A stretch of DNA of 64,000 nucleotides from Tubiluchus corallicola (Eukaryota > Priapulida > Priapulimorpha > Priapulimorphida > Tubiluchidae), in contig JAQGDQ010000292.1 in assembly GCA_030141605.1 (NCBI GenBank), positions 62,001 to 126,000 on the forward strand. Direction: 5' to 3'. Numbering within the stretch: position 1 is the stretch's first letter; the number at the start of each line of letters is the position of its first letter. A program made the translations under genes and the position numbers. Positions 52,300 to 61,525 of this stretch are shown piece by piece. Under the pieces are notes generated by a model. The model had not been told where the DNA came from. It saw nothing but the letters and a program-made list of their open reading frames with translations, and made no database searches.

Positions 52300-53060
52300 C
52301 CTCAGCATTTAACTGTTCAGCCCAGCACCCAGCACCCTGGGTCAAAGGTCAACCAATCTTGGCACAACTCATATCATTCAGTTTGTCTCGTTGAGACCTT
52401 TCATTTGATATACAACAATCTACTTCTCGTAGACCCTGGAAGGCGTTTGTCTCCTCGACCCCTATTTTGCCCCTAACTGGGTCACAGGTTAACGATTCAC
52501 ATTGTAACCTATGCCATTCGAATCGCCTCATCGAGACTTTTCATTTGATGTGCTACAAGGTGCCATTGCTCAACACTCGGTGCACTTCTGTTAACCCCAT
52601 TTTTCGGTTTTGCCCCCTAGCCCCACGACACCACCTAGCAACAAACCAAATATTGTGCCCCTAGCCCAAAAACTGTGGGAGCAGATGAATCATAAAGCAA
52701 AATAAGTGAAGACTTGCCCGCTTCGTGACTTTTGACTCAACAACTCCGGTCACATGTTTACGTAGTTAACTTTGCCCAGAGAGTGTACCCTGTGAGTTTT
52801 GCGTTCCTAGCCCTCAGCATGCAAAACGTCACCAATTGCGGGGACCCAAATTTTGCATTTTGGCCCTGCCCTCGGGCGTTTAAAGCTTGTCAGCTTTTCA
52901 AAACCCCTGGTGCACACCTGTCCCACAATGCTCAAATACTTGTGAAAAAAATGGAAAAAACCGAAAGCCTAGGAGGAGTTGAATCATAAAGGAAAAACTG
53001 ACCGACGCCCACTGCCCTTCCCCCTTGACCAGTGGTCAGCGGTCAACATGCTGTTGTACG
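52300..53060. repeat. Degenerate GC-richer repeat region inside the foldback-like element
   Basis: Related words recur at about 125-130 bp: CTCGTTGAGACCTTTCATTTG near 52,387 and CTCATCGAGACTTTTCATTTG near 52,526, each followed by CCTCGACCCC/TTAACCCC and TTTTGCCCC; later TTTTGGCCCTGCCC. GAATCATAAAG occurs twice (about 52,687 and 52,980). It is C-rich on the plus strand, unlike its AT-rich surroundings. No protein is recognised. Confidence 0.5.
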
Positions 53061-53081
53061 TCCCCCGCCAATATTAATAAT

Positions 53082-53243
53082 AATAACCGGATGAAAAACA
53101 ATAAGATTTTGCTATAGCAAAATCTTAATAATAACCGGATGAAAAGCAGTAAGATTTTGCTATACCCAAAAGTTCACATTTCAGCTTCATAGTTACTTTA
53201 TGAAGCCATAATTACTTTATGAAGCTGAAATGTGAACTTTTGG
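53082..53243. repeat. Nested palindromes: 48-bp direct repeat with 24-bp palindrome, and a 25-bp-arm hairpin
   Basis: AATAACCGGATGAAAA starts at 53,082 and again at 53,130. Between them is the perfect palindrome at 53,103-53,126 (AAGATTTTGCTA and its complement). Immediately right, 53,166-53,190 and 53,219-53,243 are perfect 25-bp inverted arms (CCAAAAGTTCACATTTCAGC...) with a 28-bp loop, a MITE-like hairpin. Confidence 0.8.
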
Positions 53244-53658
53244 CTATCACAGCATTTGCATCACGTGTTCAACGCTGAAAGTTTTGGCACCATTGTTTGG
53301 TACTAGACATATGTATAAGGTTACGGACGCTTTTGAGTCATTTTTGGTTTTGCCGAACATTTTAGTGCCAAAACTGATGTCCAAATGAACATCTTCAGTG
53401 TTGATTTAAATTATTTCCTCAATGTTGAACAAGTAAAAATTTGTAAAAGTTTTCTAAGTGTTATTTCATTTTGCTTCTTTTATCTTTTAATTAATTTTTG
53501 CCCGCAAATAACAGTCAGTGTTGTAGTTATTTATGTGTTTGTAATACCAAGAGGGAAATACAATTTAAATGCGTTATCTCGGATTCATAGATCACGAAGA
53601 AGACAAACGATAAGCACTTAGTGAGTATGCCTTACAATTGCTTCAGTCTTTAACCAAA

Positions 53659-53738
53659 GTCGAAATTTCGAGATACTAAGTCGAAATTTAGAATTATTAA
53701 GACGAAATTTCCAGATACTAAGTCGAAATTTCGAGTTA
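53659..53738 (-). repeat. 21-bp tandem array, right inverted end of the foldback-like element
   Basis: About four units of the same 21-bp repeat in inverse orientation (GTCGAAATTTCGAGATACTAA), followed outward by the A/T tract and the CTAACAAGCCACC end. Confidence 0.88.
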
Positions 53739-53852
53739 ATAAATTAATTTTTTATTTTTACTATGTCACTAACAAGCCACCTTAGTTGACAGCCTAATTA
53801 TAAGCAAACTACAATATTATTTGCCATTCTTTGGCTTATGTGTATTCTGTTG

Positions 53853-55127
53853 CAGGGCCAAATTTAGGCCTTATGGGTCCGATGCACTTCAAATTCGGCA
53901 CTAAATATTAAATTTCATGGGAAATAAAAAATAAACTATAATGAATGATAAACCGCATTTTTTCGAAAAAATATGCTAGCTGCCCACGAAAACTACTAAG
54001 CTTTTCTTTATTTATACTGCTGTACAAGATATTATTATTATATTCACACTAAATAACAGGCCAGCGGAAGAGTAATAAAGTTTAGTTTCCCCGCTTTTAT
54101 TCACGAGCAGCTACAAAAGTTTAAAATGAATCTCATTCAATAAAAATGCATAACAGCTATGCCAGAGCAAGTCGAAAATAAGTTACTGGCTAAGTTTTTG
54201 AAATCATCAGATTGGGATACGTAAATTTTCTGCATAATCTTTGCAGCCTTCACCAAATTTACAAGTTAATCACACATTACAGTATCAAAAAAAACTTGGG
54301 CACCTTGAATAATAAATTAAGTACTTTGTATTTTTTAAACGAATCTAATGTTTTATATTTAATAAAATCCCAGTGATAAATAACACTAAATTATAAAGTT
54401 ATTAATTAATCGTATCACTGCCTATTGTAGATATTGTCCTTTAATTGTATAAATCTAATCAAAATATTTTTTGCAAAAAAATAAGTGCCCAAGTGGCAAG
54501 TCATGTGTCACATTTATGCATAGCACTACAATGTATACAAGATGTCTTTCCTTCTACACTTAGAATCTGCAAAATTTTTAACTAGCTCATCAAACTGTAT
54601 CATCTTGAGGACATTGCTCTCGAGATTCGTGGGCCATCGTGTTTTTTTTATCAGTGCCAGTTTGCTGCACGACCTTCTCCCGAATAGTACACCGGGGAAC
54701 GTATAAGCAAGCCCTTCAGCATGTATTAAACCGACAATTGAGATAAACAGCAACATGACTTGAGTTTAGCAAAGGCTACAAACTGGGCAATTTCCTCAAT
54801 AACACTGTACCGAAGTCTTGAGGATAAGTACTGATGCAATTGTTATACAACTGAACCTTGGCCTCAGTTTTTGTCTCTGTATCAGGTAGACTGCATAGGT
54901 TAACTATTACATTGAACCCGTCATACTTTCTAGGTATGCTCCTCAGTGTTGTTGTAAAGCAATAGACAACTGGTCGAAAATGACAATGAAAGCTTCACGT
55001 CCAAATTTTTCTCGGGGGAAAAAGAACTTATATAACATTTTTTGGAAACGAATTGCTTACCCTGGGGCCCTTCTGGCAGGGCTGAGACAATTGCCTCCTA
55101 TGCCCCGCCCCCATAAATTCGGCCCTG
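53853..55127 (-). mobile_element. hAT transposon remnant (1,275 bp) with perfect 8-bp target duplication
   Basis: Inverted ends are CAGGGCCAAATTTA at the left and the complement of CAGGGCCGAATTTA at the right. The 8-bp flank TTCTGTTG is identical on both sides (53,845-53,852 and 55,128-55,135), the hAT hallmark. On the minus strand, 54,526-54,756 keeps a piece of the hAT C-terminal dimerisation domain (RRSCSKLALIK and FDELVKNFADSKCRRK). The rest of the transposase is broken by stops, so the copy is not autonomous. Confidence 0.9.
54526..54690 (-). pseudogene. hAT transposase C-terminal (dimerisation) fragment
   Basis: The sequence ...GRRSCSKLALIKKTR...FDELVKNFADSKCRRK corresponds to the ERSFSKLKLIK...FDDLIDEFAxKKARR pattern at the C-terminus of many hAT transposases. 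It lies inside the hAT element in the minus orientation, with upstream remnants interrupted by stops. Confidence 0.6.
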
Positions 55128-55499
55128 TTCTGTTGTATAGAAATGTATAAGGAAATGTTCCTAGGATTTTATATATACTTTCTCCTTTTCTATTTAAGTG
55201 CAACTTTTTTATGAGATCATGCAAAACGTTTAAAAAATTGGGATATAATGAATTGGCATAATTATGTTAAACATTAATCAAAGTCAATTTTGATATGTAT
55301 ACTGATATAATACTCATAATATTTGCCAGTGCATTAGTATATAAACAAGAAACCCATAAACAGGAAGAAAAAGAAATTAATATCAGTACTAGTAATTTTC
55401 ATGTTTTTCTGTTATTCTTACTGTGTCACTTTTGTTAAAGATAAAAAATAGAGTACAGTGCGATAAAATTGGAGGTTATTTCATACTTCGAGGTTAGGG

Positions 55500-55640
55500 G
55501 GCTAGTTTATTAATCTAGTGTCGACTTAACTCCCAAAGTTAAGCAATGCTGAGCATGATTAGTAAGTGGATTGGTAACAGCAGGGAACCTAGATATTTGT
55601 ACTTATCTCCTCAAAGACGGATACATACGCATCAAACATG
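55500..55640 (+). repeat. 5S rRNA-derived sequence (5S pseudogene or SINE3-type), copy 2
   Basis: CAAAGTTAAGCAATGCTGAG, then ATTAGTAAGTGGATTGGTAA and CAGCAGGGAACC follow metazoan 5S rRNA positions from the internal promoter region to the 3' arm, with too many differences for a functional gene. The sequence afterwards (CTTATCTCCTCAAAGACGG) parallels the segment after the 37.5-kb copy (TGGCTCCTAAAAGAGAAAG). Confidence 0.65.
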
Positions 55641-55984
55641 GCTGGACAGAAAGGAATTACAAATTTTATAGACATCCAATTTATATTGTTGTATTTTCAT
55701 CATGCTTTTCTTTTTAACATTTGCCTTGTCCTGCCACCTTCAGGTGTTTTTGCTAAAATTGCTACATCTTGCTCTTTACTGTTTTAATGTTCATTGACTT
55801 CCACAGCTGACATGTATGTATAATCTCTAACCTGTTTTCACACTTGAGCTGATTTCACCTGTAATTTTGGTCATTTGTTTCCCTACTTTCGACATGACAC
55901 TACTTCAGAATTGAATTTGCAGTGAAATAAAATCTTAAAGCTAAATTCAGGTTTCTTCAAGCGAATGGGATAAGATAACTCTTC

Positions 55985-56085
55985 CAATTCAGTGTCTCAT
56001 CTCAGAGAATTATTCTGATAATTAGCTATATTTCAGTCCTGCTACAACATGAGAAGTTAGCCATGCTGCTGAACGCTGGAAAGTG
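55985..56085 (+). repeat. Dispersed repeat family member 2
   Basis: TTCAGTGTCTCATCTCAGAG, AATTATTCTGATAATTAGCTA and GCCATGCTGCTGAAC match the pattern at 39,459 and 58,212. Confidence 0.45.
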
Positions 56086-56199
56086 CCAAACAGTAGAAAA
56101 AATTATTCAGCTTATAAATTAATCACAATAAAATTTCTTATCACTGCATTAAATTTCTGTCGGCTGTAGATACGTTATGCAGTATTTATATAATGGTCC

Positions 56200-56205
56200 T
56201 TTATT
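56200..56205 (-). terminator. Candidate poly(A) signal for the Myb/SANT-like gene
   Basis: AATAAA on the minus strand (TTTATT on plus), about 290 nt beyond the stop codon. Confidence 0.4.
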
Positions 56206-56495
56206 GCAACAGCACATCAAAATGTAAAAAAAAATAACTACTAGCAGAAACATTTCAGGTAAGACATTTTTCGTCATACGTGTCTCAAGTCTTAGCTTGC
56301 CACATGTAATAATTAGTAAAGAATCAGCACTAATATGTGGTGTGTATGAGAAAGAAAATAAGATAACCTAACAAATTTATGGTTAAACTGCAAAATTAGT
56401 GAAGCAGCTGTCAGTGGCCATTGTCAGTGGCTACAGATAAACATCTGGAAATAGATAAGTTAAAGACAACTTAGATCTATGCAACACAAAAAATG

Positions 56496-59063
56496 TTAAA
56501 TATAATGGTCTGGAACAAACATGACTGGCATGTGAGGTCTTGTTGCTCTTTGCTTTTCTAACTCAAATCTGTTTCGTTCCAACAGTAATCGTTCCTCCTC
56601 AACTCTTAACCGGTGTCGTTCCACATCCAGACGCAGCTTCTCGACTTCTAATCGTTCCCTTTCTGTGTTAAGACGTTCCTTCTCAAGATGTGGTAATGTC
56701 TTTGGAAAATTTCTGCCTGACAGTTTCAAATCGGCAGAAACAATAGGCACAGTGGATGGACGATGTGGTAGCTTACTGATGTTATTATCAGGTGTAGAGG
56801 CATTGTTGCTTGCTAGTGTAGCTCCTCTTACCAATGTTGGCATTTGTAAAGCAGGAAGAGTTGTATATATAGGAGAGCTTATGTTTGATGGCACAACAGA
56901 TACACTACTGTCAGCATCATTAATTTTGCCTCTTATCAGTTTTGGCATTGCTAACATTCTACTGTGAAAATTCTCACTGGCAGGAGACATGCTGGATATA
57001 ATGTCCAAACCATCACATTCAGTTTTTCCTCCTGCATTAGTGGTTATGGGATCTTCATCAATTTCTACATCACTCCCTTCAGGTTCAGTTTTTATCATTA
57101 TAGGGTGATCGTCATTTTTGTGATTGTCCCCAACAAAGGAATTCAGTATTGCAGTTACTGTGCACTGATCTTCACAGTTACTATGTTCCATACTTGTAGA
57201 CAACTTGTCATTTCGTGACTGTCCTGTAAAGTAGGTGTTAATTACAGCTAACACTTTCTGTTCGTTTGGCGTCAGTTGTAAACGTTTGCTAGTTGGTTCA
57301 TCAGATGATGCATTCTTGATCTCAGCTAGCCTGTGTTTCATGTTAACTCTTTTCTTTGTATCACTCTGATAATATGTCCACTTAGACCGACATTCGCTCC
57401 ATGTTCTCTTGTGCTTGCTGACCATATTCACCTACCAAAACACAAACAAATGCCAGTGTCAATAATAAATACACGTCAATTGTATTCAAACAATTCTATC
57501 TTACTTGTAGCCAAAACGTCTGTTAAAAATATTATGTTTTGTAACTAGAATGGCACAAAAAATACGATGGCATTAAGTTACTTTATCTTATTGCTTTGTG
57601 ATTAATAATTTTGAATGCCTACAGAAAACTGATATAATTGAATTATTCTCTGTTAAGCAGGCTGGCACAAACAAATTTCATTCACCTAGATTTTTTTTAA
57701 AACACTGCACCCCAGATAATAATATTGGCTTCCTCTAACCTGGCTTCATTTAGCTTCCATTAACATAGCTTCATGAAATCAAACTTTAGCACAGCCGAAG
57801 GCAGAAGCATGCTTTCTTGGTCTTATCAGTGTTTATAATGAAGTAAATTATCTAATAAAACCATCATCCCAATTTCATCGCCATTTAATAGCAGCAATGA
57901 CTGGCATCTTATTATCCCTGAATAATATTTTGAGGACCCAAAGACATCTATTATAATTATAAAATGAAATCTAAATAACTGAACAAATTTGAGAGATAAT
58001 TGTTCGGTAAAAAATAATAAACACATGTACACATGTAAATGAACACAAGCTTAGTAGTTTAAGCTCATTACTATAGTCTAAATTTCTTTGTTTACATTTA
58101 TCCTTTTACAACAACAGCAATTCCAGCTTACTGACACCTCACCCCACCCCACCCCACCCCACCCCTGCCACACCAATTACCTTGCAGAGAGAAAAAATTA
58201 CTAAGACACCTCTGTTGGTTCAGTATCTCGTCCTAGAGGATTTTCCTTGATAATGACCAAGTTCCGGTTTTACCACAGCAATCCAGCATTAGTAGTGTTA
58301 AGTGATGCATTCTGGCTTGGATAGTGTAAACTGTATGAAAAAGAACCAGCGGCTGTCTTCATGGCACCATATAAAATATTGTCAAAAAGACTGTTTTCTA
58401 GCCAACTAGGTAGCAGCACCATACAGTATAAGCATAAACTTGATTTTAAATAATATTTCAGTTAGAAAATTTACACCACGTGTGTTAATATTTTGCTAAC
58501 GGAACCATGGTCAGAGGGTAAGGCGCTGCAAAATTAGTAACCAAACTCCATACCAGGAATTGTGTGCCATTACGAAGAAACTTCACATCAAACAGTGCGC
58601 AACAGTGCTTCAGAAGAAACACTCCCATTCAATGCACAATTCATCAATGACTTTAACTAAAATAGGGCGCCAGCACGGCAAATAGTGATATGATAGTATG
58701 TTTTGTAACATAACGACAGATATTCAGGGAAGCTTATAAGCCGGTACGTCTTTAAACAATGGAATACCTTGCAGTTAACTACGTCGCTTTACAAACTTTT
58801 TTTAATAAATAAACGCAGTTTCTTTCACGTTACGACCCTCTTTATATGCTACGACATACCTTTTCGCTGATTGCTGTCCACGCCTTGCGTTTTTTCTCTG
58901 TCATTCCAACTGCCTGTCTGCCATACTTCTCAAACAAAACACTTGCCTCGCGAGCTACTTCGTCCACTAGAACGTCCACTTCCACAGGCGCGAACTTAGG
59001 ACGTCTTGTCAACTTCTCGCACGGCGGACGAGACATTGCGTTAAAAGTGGTCAAACGATACAA
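56496..59063 (-). CDS. Myb/SANT-like DNA-binding protein with C-terminal coiled coil (two exons)
   Basis: Exon 1 is 59,063-58,860 and exon 2 is 57,431-56,496. The donor GAAAAG|GTATGT and acceptor TTGGTAG|GTGAAT join in phase 0 to give ...AWTAISEKVNMVSKHKR. The N-terminal region (PKFAPVEVDVLVDEV, FEKYG, KKRKAWTAISEKV, RTWSECRSKWTYY) matches the trihelix Myb/SANT-like domain of the NAIF1/MSANTD group, related to the Myb-like partner of Harbinger transposases. A Ser/Thr/Asn-rich acidic linker follows. The C-terminus (ERERLEVEKLRLDVERHRLR and onward to EKQR) is a strong charged coiled coil, usual in this group, ending MPVMFVPDHYI. Length is 379 residues from the first ATG or 370 from the second (MSRPPCEK, 59,036). 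Likely a nuclear DNA-binding regulator or domesticated transposon protein; it appears intact. Confidence 0.85.
58138..58166. repeat. (CCCCA)n microsatellite, about five units
   Basis: CACCCCACCCCACCCCACCCC within the intron of the minus-strand gene; on the minus strand it is a G-rich run of four or five GGGG blocks. Confidence 0.9.
58212..58335 (+). repeat. Dispersed repeat family member 3
   Basis: GGTTCAGTATCTCGTCCTAG, AGGATTTTCCTTGATAATG and a downstream GCATTCTGGCTTGGATAG match members 1 and 2. Located in the intron of the Myb/SANT-like gene. Confidence 0.4.
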
Positions 59064-59170
59064 ATGTGAGTAAAATTACACGTGCAACGCCGCCATTGCA
59101 AACTGTGCAAGACGTCGTTTTGCGAGCGAGAAGGCTGCATGCGATCTATATTTAGCTCGCTGTGTATATA
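59064..59170 (-). promoter_or_regulatory. Probable promoter region of the Myb/SANT-like gene
   Basis: The 100 bp upstream of the first ATG is CpG-richer than the surroundings (ACGTCGTTTTGCGAGCG on plus) and contains GCCGCCATTGC, which on the minus strand reads GCAATGGCGGC, close to a YY1-type site often found near start sites. No TATA box at a convincing distance. Confidence 0.3.
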
Positions 59171-59569
59171 ATATAACGAGCGGTGTAGACTAAAGGTCGT
59201 TGGTTACGCCTAGCCGCCTGCTTGTTTCGATCTACAGCAAGACGTCTTGCCTGTACGATAACGACATCTGTAAAGCAACAGCGAAGCTTATTTTTTCGCT
59301 CAATTTAAACGTAGAAAAAAATGCAAAACTTATTATACTGTTGTTATGTTCATCATTATCCATTCATAATTACTAAAATGCAAGTATATCAGAATTCAGG
59401 AGTACAACAATAACGGATATTATAGCATTATGTTGTGGGTCTGCTTTGCGGTGTAAGTGAGCCTAGCAGGTAGCTACTCAAATTTGAACACCGAACACGT
59501 ATTTGCGTGATCACATAAAGGAATAGTAGGAAACAGTTGGGTGTTACAAATAAAAATAATTATTTTGTA

Positions 59570-59810
59570 TTATCGAACATTCAGTACTTTTTGATAATAA
59601 AGTCCACAGAGAAAATCGAAAACTCAACAATGAAATTTTATTTTTTTATTCATTGAAATATTTGTATAAACAATAATAACCATTTTATGTCATCAAATAT
59701 TTAGTACTATTTGATAATGCCGTTTACAGAGGAAGTGAAAGATTGCAATAATATCTTTCATACATTGATCTATTATGTTTGTATAACTACCTAACTCCGG
59801 AATTGCATAG
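59570..59810. repeat. Diverged tandem duplication, about 120-bp period
   Basis: CATTCAGTACTTTTTGATAATAAAGTCCACAGAG-like sequence near 59,578 is repeated near 59,698 (ATTTAGTACTATTTGATAAT, CCGTTTACAGAG), and both copies later have an AATATTTGTATAAAC/TATGTTTGTATAAC block. Old duplication, non-coding. Confidence 0.6.
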
Positions 59811-60773
59811 AAGTTAGGCAGTTGCTGTTAGAGTTCCCAAAATGACTGTAAAACGAAAATTGTAATGTAGTATTATTTAAGCTAAATATAAGCCTGAGGC
59901 CACTGTGCACACACTTGTAGCTGTGTAATCATTAGTTTAGCAATGATTAAGTTTTTTGCAACTGAATAACTCACACTTATTATAGGAAATTAAGATTGAT
60001 TTCAGCAAGCTTTCTTGTGGATGTCTTGACATGGTGGCGCCTCCCAGTGAATGTTTACAGAGACGGGGCTTCAGCAGCTAAGCATTCGCGGGCCATGGCA
60101 GGAATCCTGGGAAAACTTTGTCAGGTTAATTATTCCGAGTTGCAGTATGCATCTCCTTGAAATTAATCTCGTAAGTGAATTTCAATTCTAGGAATGGCTT
60201 CGTTCTATTCTTCTTCTAGTTACCCTGCTTACTTTTTTGTTGTCCCCTTTTCAATTTTGACTTGCCTATTCATAGTTGGTTGAAGTGAATGCCGAATGCA
60301 GTCAAACCTGGATTGGGTTTATCGGTCATACTGCCTTGTTTTGTAAGAATCTTGTCAACTTAACGTAGAAACACTTTATATGTGCACAAAAATAATAAGA
60401 GATAGTTAGCACAACAAGGTTTGTTAATAACAATCAGATCTCGGAAACCCAGATATAGCTGTCTTTATTTGCTTATGAATACACAATAGTTTTCATTAAT
60501 TTTAAAAGTATGGGTACGTTTTGATCGGTTAAGTTCTAATCCGATTTTCGATTATATCAATAAAACTTTGAACTGCATTTCATTTATTTACTCGTACTTA
60601 TGTTCATCGTAGTTAGACTAGTTCAGACAGTTAGCTAGACAGGTAAAAGTAAATTTTCATAGGAACATCAACATCTAGAATCTCTTGGAGTTGCAAACTT
60701 GCAGCTCTGTGCTCTTTCGGTTTGAGCCTAAATGCCACAATGAAATCCGTGAGCTACAAATAAATTCGCTGTT

Positions 60774-60786
60774 CCCCCCCCCCCCC
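60774..60786. repeat. Poly-C run, 13 bp
   Basis: An uninterrupted run of C between CGCTGTT and ACTCCCCC. Confidence 0.9.
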
Positions 60787-61440
60787 ACTCCCCCTACAAA
60801 CAAAAACAGCGCAGTCGTCTTATTGTAGAAAACGTAGACTAATTTATTGTAATGCAATTATGTCTCCTTGAAATGGAGGTAAAGTCGTAGCATTTTGTAC
60901 ATTTGTTGTCGTCCTAGTCATCATTATCATTTTTAATTTTATTACAATGTTATGTTTGTTTTAATGTACAAAATGTTTTAATGCTCTTGTTGTCGTTCTT
61001 GTCCTTGACGTTGTTGTGTTGTGATGTTTCTATGGTTGTCGCTACCATTTTCATTTTTTCGTTGTTGCTATCCTTGCTGTCCTTGCAATATCAGACTTGT
61101 CATTGGCATTGCCCTTATGACTGCCATCGCTGTCGTCATTGCTGTTGCTATTACTTTTGAGTGTTAGGTAAGCAATGATTACAGGTTTAATTATTACAGG
61201 TTTTGAATGTGCCCGTAATTTAATAAATGAAAGCATTGAAAAATTGAAATAATTAATAAACGAATGCCTGAGCGAATGGTGAACGAATGAACAACGACAA
61301 ACGAACGAACGTGCATACCGATGTAGAAAGGAAAGGAGGAAGAAAGCATGTAGAGAGATAATTGAGGTAATGTATAAACAAGCAAATGAGTAAGGAACTG
61401 GACAATTATCAATAAGCTAGTTAATAACTATAACAATAAT

Positions 61441-61461
61441 GATGGTGATGATGATGATGGT

Positions 61462-61494
<33 letters not shown>

Positions 61495-61525
61495 AATAAT
61501 AATAATAATAAAAGAAGAAGAAGAA
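61441..61525. repeat. Compound microsatellite (GAT)-(AAC)-(AAT)-(AAG)
   Basis: Successive short runs of four related trinucleotides over about 85 bp. Confidence 0.9.

Larger units (their letters stand above)
51590..53781. mobile_element. Foldback-like composite element (about 2.2 kb) with inverted ends built of 21-bp tandem repeats
   Basis: The left end runs GGTGGCTTGTTAGGGACACA, then GTAAAAATAAAAAAT, then about seven 21-bp units of the type CTCGAAATTTCGACTTAGTAT (51,634-51,778). The right end, reverse-complemented, reads GGTGGCTTGTTAGTGACATA, GTAAAAATAAAAAAT, then about four of the same 21-bp units (53,659-53,738). Long inverted ends made of short direct repeats are the hallmark of Foldback/Galileo-type elements. 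The middle has no transposase; it holds a GC-richer degenerate repeat region (52,300-53,060) and nested hairpins. No target duplication could be identified. Confidence 0.65.

Noticed and set aside
53857-55140. LTR retrotransposon considered for the pair of similar ends
   Set aside because: The ends are inverted rather than direct and carry an 8-bp duplication, which fits hAT, not an LTR element.
55500-55640. Functional 5S rRNA gene
   Set aside because: Too many differences from the conserved 5S sequence, including in the internal promoter and the 5' arm; called a derived repeat.
56665-57218. Plus-strand ORFs of 100 and 84 residues
   Set aside because: Antisense shadows of the Myb/SANT-like gene.
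60010-60130. Possible exon with a GC-richer open frame
   Set aside because: Two frames are open, splice borders are ambiguous and no domain is recognised.
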